Assembly: GCA_003151595.1 (NCBI GenBank)
Contig: PLXW01000066.1
Coordinates: 45,646-72,722 of the forward strand
Direction of reading: 5' to 3'
From: Myxococcales bacterium
GTDB taxonomy: Bacteria > Myxococcota > Polyangia > Polyangiales > Polyangiaceae
Length of the DNA stretch: 27,077 bases
Positions 17,404-26,002 of this stretch are shown here, piece after piece (the first letter of the stretch is position 1; every line of letters begins with the position of its first letter). The position numbers and the translations under genes were made by a program. The notes under the pieces were generated by a model. The model was not told the DNA's origin and did not search any database. It saw only the letters and a list, made by a program, of their open reading frames with translations.

Positions 17404-18276
17404 TCAGCGGTAGGTGAAGCGCATCTCGTGATCACAGATGCGGAACACGTCGCCTTCGGCGATCTGCTTCCGCGCGATCCGCTGGCCGTTGTACTCGACG
17501 CCGTTGGTCGAGCCCATGTCGACCATGAAGTACACGCCGTTCTGGAACTCGATCATCGCGTGCTGCCGCGACACGTTCGGATCCTTCAGCGTGAGATCGC
17601 TCGACTGCTTTCCGCGGCCGATGACGAAGCGGTCCTTCGAGATCGACATCCGCTCGCCCTGGTAGATGACGCTCAACGTCGCGCCGCCGGCCTGCGCGAA
17701 GCCGTTGTTCTGCATCTGCTGCGGCGGCGGCGGGAGCGGCGTCGCTTGCCGAGGCAACGGCGGCGGAGCGCTCCGGTTCGACGGCGGCGGCAAGTTCGAT
17801 CCGCGCGTCTGCATCGGCGCGCCGAGCCCACCGTGCGTCTGATGCGCGCGCGGCAGAGGCGCAGGCGGCGCGAGCCCGCCGTGTTGCGGCCCGCGCGGCG
17901 GCGGAAGGTTCGATCCACCGATGCCCGATCCCGGACGAAGCGGCGGCGGCGGCAATCGCGACGACGGCCCGGCGCTCGCGGCCGCGCGTTGCGGCGGCGG
18001 AGGCAGCGGATTGGTCGGCGCGGCCGGCGCGTTGCTCGGGTACGCGGGCGCGTGGCTGCTCTGTCCCGGCCCTTGATCGCCGGCGCCGCGCGATCCCGGA
18101 AACGGCGTGCGCGATCCGGCGCCGTAGCTCCGTTGACGCGCGTACTGCTTCATCGCCTCGTTGATGAGGTAATCGACGCTGCACTCCAGCTCGCGCGCCA
18201 TCTGCTCGAACGTCTCCCAGAGCACGTCTCTGCACTGGAAGCTGCGTCCGCTTTTCTTGTTCGGGTCCGCGCTCAT
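17404..18276 (-). CDS. RHH-like N-domain, Pro-rich linker and FHA domain protein
   Basis: This 290-residue protein has three parts. Residues 10-50 look like a ribbon-helix-helix segment (FQCRDVLWETFEQMARELEC, then SVDYLINEAMKQYA), a DNA-binding or dimerising unit. Residues 51-195 are a linker rich in Pro, Gly and Ser with recurring SNLPPP blocks. Residues about 200-290 form an FHA domain with Gly220-Arg221, SRQH (236-239) and STNG (256-259), the residues that read phosphothreonine. FHA proteins respond to Ser/Thr kinases, which are abundant in myxobacteria; none is in this window. It may link phosphorylation to DNA binding or to clustering. It lies about 100 bp downstream of the HEAT-like lipoprotein gene. 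Confidence 0.87.
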   Translation of the reverse strand: MSADPNKKSGRSFQCRDVLWETFEQMARELECSVDYLINEAMKQYARQRSYGAGSRTPFPGSRGAGDQGPGQSSHAPAYPSNAPAAPTNPLPPPPQRAAASAGPSSRLPPPPLRPGSGIGGSNLPPPRGPQHGGLAPPAPLPRAHQTHGGLGAPMQTRGSNLPPPSNRSAPPPLPRQATPLPPPPQQMQNNGFAQAGGATLSVIYQGERMSISKDRFVIGRGKQSSDLTLKDPNVSRQHAMIEFQNGVYFMVDMGSTNGVEYNGQRIARKQIAEGDVFRICDHEMRFTYR

Positions 18277-18377
18277 CTACTCTTCATTTCGGACGTTCGA
18301 AGACACCTGGCTCGCTGCTCCACGCCCAATCAAAACTACCCGTATCCCGCAGAAATGCACAGCCGCTGCTCGGCCGC

Positions 18378-20063
18378 TCACTTCCCCGTCATCGACGGGA
18401 CGACGCAGTACTTCACGAAGTCGCCCACCGTGACGATGGTCTTCGAGTCGGTCTCCTGCGATCCCGGCGCCTTCGGCACGTCGCACGACCAGCCGCAGTC
18501 GTCCTCTTTCTCGCATTTCGGAACGGGCGTCGGGTCGGTCTGGAGCGCCGAGATCTTCGCGATGTCGGCCTTGTTTCCGCCGTAAAACGAGCCGATCGCG
18601 CTCAGCTTCGGCCCCAGCTCGTGCGCCCCGAGGTACGTGTTGATCACGTCCTTCGGCTTCGGCGCGCCGGCCGGTGCGTTCATCTTGGAGATGATGTCGC
18701 CGTACGAGATCGGCTCCGTCATCCCCATCTTGGTGGCCGCGCTCGCCGGCAGGCGCCGCATGAAATCCGGCACTTCCTTCGTGCTGAGCGTCTTCAGCAC
18801 CTGCGTGGCCGCGACCCAGCGGACCTTCCACTTCTTCGCCTCGAACAGCGTGTACAGCTTCGGGACGATGAGCTCCTTCGGGAGCTCGCCGAGGCGCGCG
18901 AACGCGAGATCGCGCACGGCGTCGGGCGTGTTGTCGTCCTTGGCAATGGCGAACAGGTGATCGATGTCGCTCTGGTTGTTCTTGTCGACGCGCCCTTCGA
19001 TCGCCGCCAGCGCCGCTTGCCGCCGCTCGGGCGAGTTCTTCGCGTCGCTGCCGTAGGCGATGCAGTAGTCGATGATCGATCGGCCGCCGACGCGCTTCAT
19101 CGAGCCGAAGACGCCGGTGAGTTGCTGATCTTGGTACTGTTTGATCTGCGCCTCGAGCTGCGCCGGCGTGACCTTCTGGCCCGAGCTCACGTCGGACGCC
19201 TGGACGATCGGTCGCTCTTTGTCGACCCATCCCTGCGAATCGAAGCGCTTGGCGAGCGCCACCAGCGCGTCGCTCGTCTTCTGCTTCGTGTCGGCGTCGC
19301 CCTGATCGGCCACCAGCGACGCGATCTTGTCGACCTTCGTCGAGTTCTCGTTGATGAGCGCCGGCAGCGATCGCACGCTCCCCGCGCCGAGGAACCGCAT
19401 GATCGACTCGATGCCGTACTGCTGCGAGTTGTTCTCGATCCGGTTCTCGAAATCGGTCTGAACCCACGAGTTGAGCGCGGCGACGAGATCGTCGTGCGTC
19501 TTCGGGTCGCTCACCAGCGACGGCTCGTGCGAGAGCATCGCGTAGGCCGCGTCCTTGTAGGGGATCGTCTCATCCGGCGGCATCGTCCCGTCGGGATTCT
19601 TCACCGGCGGCTTCGCGGCCATCGCCTTGATCATCTCGGGCGACATGCCGTCGACGACCTTCTTCCGCGCGTCTTCCGACAGTTGAACGAGCGCGCCTTC
19701 GCGCTCGACGCTGTCCTCGTCGGTGTACTTGTCGCAGAGATACGGGATCCCCATGCGACGGCCGCTGCGCGCCGGCATCTTGATCAGCGACAGCGCCGAG
19801 TCGATGCGGAGCTGCCAGCTGTACTTGTCGTGGGTGACGACGGCGACGAGCTTGTACGGCCCTCGTTCGGTTCGTTCCCAGCGGACGACGTCGGATTCGC
19901 TGACGGCACACCCGCTCACGAGCGATGAGCCCGCGACGGTTCCCAGCGCGATCGCGACGACGCTTGCGCGTCTCGCCCACGCTCTCAAGTGCCGAGGCGG
20001 GGGCAAACGGGCCTCCATCTCCAACGACGACTGCGCCTGGGTCTTCGGCAGCGCCTTTCGCAT
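18378..20063 (-). CDS. HEAT-like lipoprotein of unknown function
   Basis: This 561-residue protein has a basic leader and hydrophobic run ending LVSGC, so Cys52 is the probable lipid anchor and the protein sits in the envelope. The leader is long; Met16 would also be a possible start, but AGAAGG just upstream of ATG 20063 favours the longer form. Residues about 160-470 are helical, with pairs such as PERRQAALAAIEGRV and DAVRDLAFARLGELP followed by VRWVAATQVLKTL. These resemble HEAT or PBS-type repeats that bind other proteins. A Cys-containing tail (KCEKEDDCGWSCD) may be disulfide-linked. It is the first gene of the minus-strand run ending in the histidine kinase. No enzymatic motif is seen. 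Confidence 0.78.
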   Translation of the reverse strand: MRKALPKTQAQSSLEMEARLPPPRHLRAWARRASVVAIALGTVAGSSLVSGCAVSESDVVRWERTERGPYKLVAVVTHDKYSWQLRIDSALSLIKMPARSGRRMGIPYLCDKYTDEDSVEREGALVQLSEDARKKVVDGMSPEMIKAMAAKPPVKNPDGTMPPDETIPYKDAAYAMLSHEPSLVSDPKTHDDLVAALNSWVQTDFENRIENNSQQYGIESIMRFLGAGSVRSLPALINENSTKVDKIASLVADQGDADTKQKTSDALVALAKRFDSQGWVDKERPIVQASDVSSGQKVTPAQLEAQIKQYQDQQLTGVFGSMKRVGGRSIIDYCIAYGSDAKNSPERRQAALAAIEGRVDKNNQSDIDHLFAIAKDDNTPDAVRDLAFARLGELPKELIVPKLYTLFEAKKWKVRWVAATQVLKTLSTKEVPDFMRRLPASAATKMGMTEPISYGDIISKMNAPAGAPKPKDVINTYLGAHELGPKLSAIGSFYGGNKADIAKISALQTDPTPVPKCEKEDDCGWSCDVPKAPGSQETDSKTIVTVGDFVKYCVVPSMTGK

Positions 20064-20310
20064 GTGCTCGCCTTCTTCGTCCTTTGACTCGTGACATTGC
20101 GGCGCACGCCCCCTTCGCGCTTGGTGCGAAGGGGCGGACAGCTTGCCGCGATTGGCGATGCTACGCGCAGCTGTACGAGATCGCGAATACGTTTCTTTTC
20201 ATCACCACGAGCGGCGTTTTTCCGCACTTCACGAAGTGCGAGGGGGACCGGGGAGGAAGTTGACCCTGAGCGAAGCGAGATCGTATTCGTGGGTGTAGGT
20301 CAAGGTACGC
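20064..20310. promoter_or_regulatory. Divergent regulatory region between the HEAT-like lipoprotein and ftsK
   Basis: This 247-bp gap holds two inverted repeats. CCCCTTCGC/GCGAAGGGG (20110-20118 and 20126-20134) lies in the leader of the minus-strand gene. A tight palindrome, CGCACTTC-AC-GAAGTGCG, lies at 20223-20240. A CCTGAGCGAAGCGA stretch near 20265 resembles half of the palindrome found at 11150-11224. The region is less GC-rich than its surroundings around 20180-20220. Confidence 0.55.
20260..20289 (+). promoter_or_regulatory. Candidate promoter of ftsK
   Basis: TTGACC (20260-20265) matches 5 of 6 bases of the -35 box. It is followed after 18 bp by TATTCG (20284-20289), a weak -10 box. 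This would give a leader of about 15 nt with CAAGG (20301-20305) before ATG 20311. The spacer is the repeat-like CTGAGCGAAGCG sequence. Confidence 0.35.
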
Positions 20311-23046
20311 ATGGCGTTTCCTCTCTTCGCGCCTCGGCGCACGGCGACCGCGGGGGGCGAGTCGTTCGCGGGCACAGAGTCGTCGTTTCAATCCTCGGGT
20401 GCGACGTCGCAACCGAAGCTGGCGCGTGGGCGTGAAGTCGCCGCGCTCCTTCTTTGGACTGCGGCGCTGTTCCTCTTCCTGGCGCTCGCGTCGTACGCGG
20501 GCGATCCAAACGCGACGCCGTCGCTCGATGGCGCGCCGCCGACGATCGTCGGACCCGATTGGGTCGGACCGGTCGGTGCGGCGTGCGCGCGCGCGATCGT
20601 GACGGTGATCGGCGCGACCGGCTGGGTCATCCCGATCGAGCTCGCGCTCCTCGGCGTGCCGTTCGTGCGCGGACGAAAGAGCCTCATCACGCCGGCGCGC
20701 CTCGCGATCGATTTCCTGGTGGTGGTGATCGCCGCGTCGCTGGTCCAGGTCGGCTGGCCGGGGAAGCTCGCGTTCGGGCTTCATCCGGCGAGCGGCGTCA
20801 TCGGCGAGCTGTTCGGCGAGATCGGGCGCTCGTTGTTCTCCACGATCGGAAGTTTCCTCGTCGGGTTCGCGTGTCTCGGGTTGCTGTTGATCGCGCGGGC
20901 GTCGTTCTCGTTCATCGCGATGGTGAACGCGATCGGGCGGCTCGGCGCGAAAGGGGCGCGCGGCACCGCGGATGGAGCGCGGCAAGTGAGCGACGCCTGG
21001 CGCGCGGCGCGCGAGATCGAACGCGAGAAGCGCGAGGCGGATCGGATCGCCCAGCTCCCGCACATCGAGTCGCCCAGGACCGACGAGCCCATTCTCCTCA
21101 TGCTGCGCGACGAGTCGCCCAGCGCGGACGTGGACCTGGCGGAAGCGTGCGCCGACGTGGAGCCGAGCGAGCCGAAGCGACGCACGCGCAAGAAGCGCGA
21201 GCCGATCGCGAAGGACGCGGTCGACGTCAAAGACACGAAAGACGCGAAGGCAGAGGCGAGGGACAAAGACGCGAAGGACGTCGAGCTCGCGCCCCTCGGT
21301 GCGCTCCCCATCGTCACCGAGATGCAGCCCGAGCAAGTCGACTCGAGCGAGGCTCCGGCCAAGCTCCTCGACAGCGACACCGACGCCACCAACGCCCCCG
21401 TCGCTCCGAAGCCGACGAAGCGCGCGCCGCGGCCGAAGAATCCCGCGGAGCCCGTCATCGTCGACACGACCGCGGCGCTCGAGAAGATCCCGCCGAAGCC
21501 GGTGCAGCTTCCGCTCGAGAAGGTGCTGCCGACGAAGTTCAAGCTCCCGTCGATCGAGTTCCTCATCGAGAACCACGAAGACGCCGCGGTGGTCGACACC
21601 GAAGCGCTCTATCGAACCGCCGAGATCCTCATCAAGACGCTCGCTGACTACAAGATCGTCGGCAAGGTCGAGGAGATCCTCCCCGGCCCCACGGTCACGA
21701 CGTTCGAGGTCTCACCGCAGGCCGGAACGAAGGTGTCGCGCATCGCCGCGCTGGCTGACGATCTCGCGCTCGCTCTCGCGTGCAAGGTGCGCATCGTCGC
21801 GCCCATCCCCGGCAAGAACCGCATCGGCTTCGAGCTTCCGAACGTGAAGCGGAAGAAGCTCTATCTCCGCGACCTCATCGACGACCGTCACTTCCAGGAG
21901 CTCGACAAGCCGCTCCCCGTCGTCCTCGGTCGCGACATCGTCGGCAAGCCCGTCTACGCCGACCTCGCCGACATGCCGCACGTGATCGTCGCCGGCGCGA
22001 CCGGCTCCGGAAAGAGCGTCGGGCTCAACGTGATGCTCACGTCACTCCTCTATCGCCGCACGCCCGAGGAGCTGCGCCTCCTCATGATCGACCCCAAGGT
22101 CGTCGAGCTCGCGCCGTTCGATCGCATCCCGCACATGTTGCTTCCGGTCGTCACCGACATGAAGCAGGCGGCCAACGCGCTCAAGTGGGCGGTCGACGAG
22201 ATGGAGCGTCGCTACCAGCTCTTCGCCGACGCCGGCACGCGCAACATCGGCACGTACAACGGCTGGGTCGAGCGCGTCGGCAAGGGGCTCGTGAAGAACC
22301 CCAACGCGAAGGTCGTCCTCGCCAGAGACTTCAACGGATTCACCGACGCGGTGCCCGGCGAGAAGGGGAGCGACGAAGGCGAAGCGCCGCTCCCGGAGAA
22401 GCTCCCATGGATCGTGATCGTCGTCGACGAGTTCGCCGACCTCATGATTCAGCAGAAGGGTGACGTCGAAACGTCGGTCGCTCGCCTCGCGCAGAAGGCG
22501 CGCGCGGCGGGCATGCACGTGATCCTGGCGACGCAGCGTCCGAGCGTCGACGTCATCACCGGCATGATCAAGGCGAACTTCCCGACACGCATGGCGTACC
22601 GCGTCGCCCAGCGCGTCGACAGCCGCACCATCCTCGACGAGCAAGGCGCAGAGCACCTGCTCGGCGCCGGCGACATGCTGCTGAAGCTCAACACGGCGAA
22701 CGACATCAAGCGCGTGCAGTGCCCGTTCCTCAGCGAAGAGGAAGTGCAGCGCGTGACCGACTTCCTCCGCACGCAAGGCGAGCCCGTCTACGACGACAAC
22801 ATCCTGAAGCCGCGCGAGGACGAAGAGGACGCCAAGCCCGAAGACGATGGCGAGAAGGACCCCATGTATGATCACGCCGTGCGCCTCGTCGCCGAGACGC
22901 GCCGCTGCTCGACGTCGTGGCTCCAGAGAAAGTTGGAGATTGGGTACAACCGGGCCGCTCGCATCGTAGAAACGATGGAGCGGAACAGACTGGTTGGACC
23001 GCCGAACGGCGCCAAGGATCGCGAGGTCCTTCTGGGGTCGATCTAG
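20311..23046 (+). CDS. ftsK: DNA translocase FtsK/SpoIIIE family
   Basis: This 911-residue hexameric ATPase pumps chromosome DNA through the division septum. The N-terminus has four predicted membrane segments (about 45-65, 90-117, 127-148, 180-212). A charged linker follows (about 225-395), with a Lys-Asp-rich part around residues 300-325. The motor has Walker A GATGSGKS (562-569) and Walker B IVIVVDEFADL with Asp706-Glu707. The DNA-reading gamma winged helix (about 850-911) includes RRCSTSWLQRKLEIGYNRAA. It has the usual bacterial layout, with a linker shorter than in E. coli. ATG 20311 follows AAGG. About 290 bp separate it from the next gene. Confidence 0.96.
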   Translation: MAFPLFAPRRTATAGGESFAGTESSFQSSGATSQPKLARGREVAALLLWTAALFLFLALASYAGDPNATPSLDGAPPTIVGPDWVGPVGAACARAIVTVIGATGWVIPIELALLGVPFVRGRKSLITPARLAIDFLVVVIAASLVQVGWPGKLAFGLHPASGVIGELFGEIGRSLFSTIGSFLVGFACLGLLLIARASFSFIAMVNAIGRLGAKGARGTADGARQVSDAWRAAREIEREKREADRIAQLPHIESPRTDEPILLMLRDESPSADVDLAEACADVEPSEPKRRTRKKREPIAKDAVDVKDTKDAKAEARDKDAKDVELAPLGALPIVTEMQPEQVDSSEAPAKLLDSDTDATNAPVAPKPTKRAPRPKNPAEPVIVDTTAALEKIPPKPVQLPLEKVLPTKFKLPSIEFLIENHEDAAVVDTEALYRTAEILIKTLADYKIVGKVEEILPGPTVTTFEVSPQAGTKVSRIAALADDLALALACKVRIVAPIPGKNRIGFELPNVKRKKLYLRDLIDDRHFQELDKPLPVVLGRDIVGKPVYADLADMPHVIVAGATGSGKSVGLNVMLTSLLYRRTPEELRLLMIDPKVVELAPFDRIPHMLLPVVTDMKQAANALKWAVDEMERRYQLFADAGTRNIGTYNGWVERVGKGLVKNPNAKVVLARDFNGFTDAVPGEKGSDEGEAPLPEKLPWIVIVVDEFADLMIQQKGDVETSVARLAQKARAAGMHVILATQRPSVDVITGMIKANFPTRMAYRVAQRVDSRTILDEQGAEHLLGAGDMLLKLNTANDIKRVQCPFLSEEEVQRVTDFLRTQGEPVYDDNILKPREDEEDAKPEDDGEKDPMYDHAVRLVAETRRCSTSWLQRKLEIGYNRAARIVETMERNRLVGPPNGAKDREVLLGSI

Positions 23047-23339
23047 GGGTCGAACCCGCAGAATCGCCGCTCGCCCAACGCGGATTTCGTCGCGATTTGC
23101 AACGCAGAGGGGGTTTGAGAGGCTTGTGCTGTAAGGTGGGAGGACGAAAGGCGAATTCGACGCCGCGTCAAACATGTGTACACTTCAGGCTCTCCGCGGT
23201 TGAGGCATTCACCGCGGGAAGTGAGTAGCGCGGAAGACGAACGCGAGTCATAGAGCGCGCTCGTTCGCGACGAGTAGATCGAGATGTGGCGCGGGGGCGG
23301 GGAAGTAGCTTGGCGCCGTTAGCATTGGAGGTCGGTCAC
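23047..23339. other. Intergenic region after ftsK
   Basis: No gene is evident in these 293 bp. They contain the 8-bp palindrome GTGTACAC (23176-23183) and a hairpin CCGCGGT/ACCGCGG (23194-23200 and 23211-23217, 10-nt loop) that could terminate ftsK or serve as an operator. No convincing promoter is visible. Confidence 0.5.
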
Positions 23340-23549
23340 GTGCCTGACGAGTGGGAACGAGCGAGGCTGATCAGTGACATCTCGAAGGTCCTCACGGACC
23401 CCGCCATGCCGGGTGATGCGCGCAAGGCGTGTTTGACCCTGGTCGGGTGGCTCGCGCGACGCCGACCGGGTGAGCAAGCTCACGCCATCGGCATCGACGA
23501 AGCGCGCGAGTCCGAGCGCCGCATCCAGGCGCGCAAAGCCGTCCGCTGA
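23340..23549 (+). CDS. Small protein of unknown function (69 aa)
   Basis: This starts at GTG 23340, fixed by a perfect GGAGG (23327-23331) eight bases upstream. It encodes 69 residues beginning with PDEWERARLISDISKVL and ending with an Arg/Lys-rich helix (ARESERRIQARKAVR). Codons end almost always in G or C, as in neighbouring genes, which supports real coding. It is helical with no signal peptide. It ends 7 bp before the likely start of the beta-propeller gene, so the two are probably co-transcribed. No family is recognised. Confidence 0.6.
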   Translation: MPDEWERARLISDISKVLTDPAMPGDARKACLTLVGWLARRRPGEQAHAIGIDEARESERRIQARKAVR

Positions 23550-23556
23550 AGTCGCC

Positions 23557-24810
23557 GTGATCGCGCGGGCGCAGGCGGTGCCGATCGTCGCGCTCGTCGC
23601 GGTGGTGGGCGCGCTGGTGGCGATCCGCGCGAACGATCGCTCGCGCGCCGAGATCGCGCGAGCGACGCGCATTGCGAGCGCGAAGCTCGAAGAGCGCGCT
23701 TCGCCAATGGCGCACGCCGTGAAGAGCGATGCCGCGGAGGGGACGGCGCCGCACGCGATCCACGGAGACGCGCGCCACACACATCGCGCGCGCGCGCTCG
23801 GGCCCACGTCGTCGAAGCTGGCGTGGAAGAGCGACGTCGGTGGCGCCGTCGAAGCCCAGGTCGTCGCCTCGCCTGACGAGCGAACGCTGTACGCCGCATC
23901 GCTCGACGGCGGCCTCTCGGCGCTCGACGCCGAGAGCGGCGCGCGGAAGTGGCGCGTCGCGCTCGGCGGGCGCGCCTACCAAACGCCGTGCGTCGCGCCC
24001 GATGGAACCATCTACGCGGGGAGCGACACGAAGCGATTCGTTGCCGTTCACCCCGACGGGTCGATCGCCTGGACGCTCGAGACCGACGGTGAGGTCGACA
24101 CCGGCGCGACGCTGACGCGAGACGGGCTCGTGGTCTTCGCCGCCGGCGAGCACGTGTACGCGGTGCGTGCGGCGGGCGACGTCGCGTGGCGATTCGACGC
24201 GAAGAAGAAAGTGTTCACCGCGCCCGCCGTGGGCGACGACGGGACGATCGTCTTCGGATCGCAAGACCATCACGTGTACGCGCTCACGCCGCTTGGCGTG
24301 CTCGCCTGGAGCGTCGATCTCGGCGCCGACGTCGACGGCGCGCCCGCCATCGCGGACGACGGCGCGGTGGTCGTCGGGGACGATGCCGGGGAAATCGTTC
24401 GCATCGATGCGCACGGAGCCGTCGCCTGGCGAACGCAGGTGGGAGGATTCGTGCGCGGCGCGCTGTCGATCGCGCGCGACGGTGACGCGCTCGCCGGCGT
24501 CTACGGGCCGACGCCGCGAATGGTGCGCGTAGGAGCAGACGGGAGCGTGCGTGCCTCGTTCGCGGTTCGCGGGACCGGCGCGCGTGAGTTCGGCGTGCAC
24601 GGCGGCGCGCTCGAAGACGCGCGCGGCGCAATTTATTTCGGCGCCCAAGACGACGAGATCCACGCGCTCGGCTCCGCGACCGGAGCGGACCCTGGGTGGC
24701 AATGGTCGTTCACCACAGGCGCAGACGTCGATGCGCCGCTCACGCTCTTGTCGAGCGGCGCGCTCGTCGCCGCGAGCGATGACGGCAACGTGTACCTCTT
24801 CGCGCGCTAG
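23557..24810 (+). CDS. Membrane-anchored PQQ-type beta-propeller protein
   Basis: This 417-residue protein starts at GTG 23557, 7 bp after the small gene; an earlier GTG at 23470 would overlap that gene by 80 bp. An N-terminal hydrophobic segment (VPIVALVAVVGALVAI) acts as signal or anchor, leaving the rest outside the cytoplasm. About seven propeller blades follow, each with an AxDG...YALxxxGxxxW pattern (LYAASLDGGLSALDAESG; YAGSDTKRFVAVHPDGSIAW; VFGSQDHHVYALTPLG). This is the fold of BamB and PQQ-like repeat proteins; no quinone-binding or catalytic residues are evident, so it probably binds proteins. The TAG stop (24808-24810) is formed by host TA plus the first base of an IS630 element. 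The original uninterrupted gene would also have ended TAG. Confidence 0.82.
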   Translation: MIARAQAVPIVALVAVVGALVAIRANDRSRAEIARATRIASAKLEERASPMAHAVKSDAAEGTAPHAIHGDARHTHRARALGPTSSKLAWKSDVGGAVEAQVVASPDERTLYAASLDGGLSALDAESGARKWRVALGGRAYQTPCVAPDGTIYAGSDTKRFVAVHPDGSIAWTLETDGEVDTGATLTRDGLVVFAAGEHVYAVRAAGDVAWRFDAKKKVFTAPAVGDDGTIVFGSQDHHVYALTPLGVLAWSVDLGADVDGAPAIADDGAVVVGDDAGEIVRIDAHGAVAWRTQVGGFVRGALSIARDGDALAGVYGPTPRMVRVGADGSVRASFAVRGTGAREFGVHGGALEDARGAIYFGAQDDEIHALGSATGADPGWQWSFTTGADVDAPLTLLSSGALVAASDDGNVYLFAR

Positions 24811-25999
24811 TGTCCTGAGTCCATGATTCGTCGGTGTCGATGAATCCATGGAGCGTCGGCTCGTCTATCGACGCATGCCCAAGAAGAAGCGACGAAAGAG
24901 CCGTGTTCCTGCCCTAGACCTGACGCCGGAGGACATCGGGACGCTCGAGCGCTACGAGCGCGGTCGCTCGGTCTCGCAAGCTCTCGCGCTTCGGGCGCGG
25001 ATCGTTCTTCGGTGCGGCGAAGGTCGGTTGCTTTCCGAGATCGCCAAGGAGCTCGGGGTCGATCCGGACACCGTCGGCAATTGGCGGCGGCGCTTCGTCG
25101 CCGGTGGCGTTGCTGGGCTCGGCGATCTGCCGAAGCCAAATGTGCACCGCCGGCTCTCCGACGAGCGCGTCGAAGAGGTGATCCGACTCACGCTCGATAC
25201 GTTGCCGAAGGGGTGCACGCACTGGAGCACACGAAAGCTGTCGCGCAGCATCGGCGTCAGCCAGTCGTCGATCTCACGCATCTGGCGAGGCTTTCAACTG
25301 AAGCCTCATCGACGACGTACTTTCACGCTGAGCACCGACGACTTCTTCGTCGAGAAAGTCCGGGACATCGTCGGCCTCTACATGAGCCCACCCGACCACG
25401 CCGTTGTGCTCTGCACCGACGAGAAGTCGCAAATTCAAGCGCTGAATCGTACGCAGCCGGTGCTCCCGCTCATCTTCGGGCAGTCGGAGAAAGTGACGGC
25501 GACATACTCACGGCACGGGATCACGAACCTCTTCGCGGCGCTCGACGTGGCAACCGGCAAGGTGATCGGCGAGTGCTACCCGAAGAAGCGTGGCCTCGAG
25601 TTTCGACGATTCCTCGCGCGCGTCGACGAGGAAGTACCCGAAGCCTTGAGCGTGCATCTCGTGGTCGACAACTCATCGATCCACAACACACCCGACGTGC
25701 GTACGTGGCTGCGTCGGCATCCGCGCTTTCATCTGCACTTCACGCCGACGTACTCATCCTGGCTGAACCTCGTCGAACGCTGGTTTGCGAACCTCACCGA
25801 AGACACGCTCCGGCGCGGGACGCACTTGAACACGCGAGAACTGTGCGAGGCGATCGAGTCCTACGTTTCGGCGACGAACGACGAACCGAAGCCGTTCCGG
25901 TGGACGAAGACGGCCGACGAGATCATCGCGAGCGTCAGCCGCTTCTGCGCCAGAACTCTGGAACAGGCGGCAACCCAGCGTTTCTCGGACTCAGGACAC
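24810..25999 (+). mobile_element. IS630-family insertion sequence, complete, 1190 bp
   Basis: It is bounded by perfect 13-bp inverted repeats GTGTCCTGAGTCC (24810-24822) and GGACTCAGGACAC (25987-25999), with weaker matching for about 12 bp further in. TA at 24808-24809 and 26000-26001 is the target duplication typical of IS630/Tc1-mariner elements. Joining the flanks restores CTAG, the preferred IS630 target. One intact transposase gene fills it. Its codons are visibly less G/C-biased than those of neighbouring genes, consistent with recent arrival. Confidence 0.93.
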
Positions 26000-26002
26000 T
26001 AG
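24848..26002 (+). CDS. IS630-family transposase
   Basis: This 384-residue DDE transposase performs cut-and-paste insertion at TA. Residues about 30-160 are two helix-turn-helix units (SEIAKELGVDPDTVGNWRRR; RKLSRSIGVSQSSISRIW) that bind the inverted repeats. The catalytic triad is Asp191 in CTDEKSQ, Asp274 in VVDNSSIH and Glu310 in NLVERWF, with 35 residues between the last two. It appears complete and active. Met10 (ATG 24875) is an alternative start before the basic PKKKRRKSR. The reading frame runs through the right inverted repeat. The final codons encode DSGH, and the stop TAG (26000-26002) consists of the duplicated TA plus the first host base. Confidence 0.93.
   Translation: MERRLVYRRMPKKKRRKSRVPALDLTPEDIGTLERYERGRSVSQALALRARIVLRCGEGRLLSEIAKELGVDPDTVGNWRRRFVAGGVAGLGDLPKPNVHRRLSDERVEEVIRLTLDTLPKGCTHWSTRKLSRSIGVSQSSISRIWRGFQLKPHRRRTFTLSTDDFFVEKVRDIVGLYMSPPDHAVVLCTDEKSQIQALNRTQPVLPLIFGQSEKVTATYSRHGITNLFAALDVATGKVIGECYPKKRGLEFRRFLARVDEEVPEALSVHLVVDNSSIHNTPDVRTWLRRHPRFHLHFTPTYSSWLNLVERWFANLTEDTLRRGTHLNTRELCEAIESYVSATNDEPKPFRWTKTADEIIASVSRFCARTLEQAATQRFSDSGH

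Noticed and set aside
23044..23062. GGGGTCGAACCC after ftsK resembles the T-arm of a tRNA.
   Set aside because: The T-loop TTC is missing and no acceptor or anticodon arms can be drawn around it.
23470..23556. Upstream GTG start for the beta-propeller protein.
   Set aside because: It overlaps the small gene by 80 bp, which has good codon bias and a strong ribosome binding site; the signal anchor is complete from 23557.
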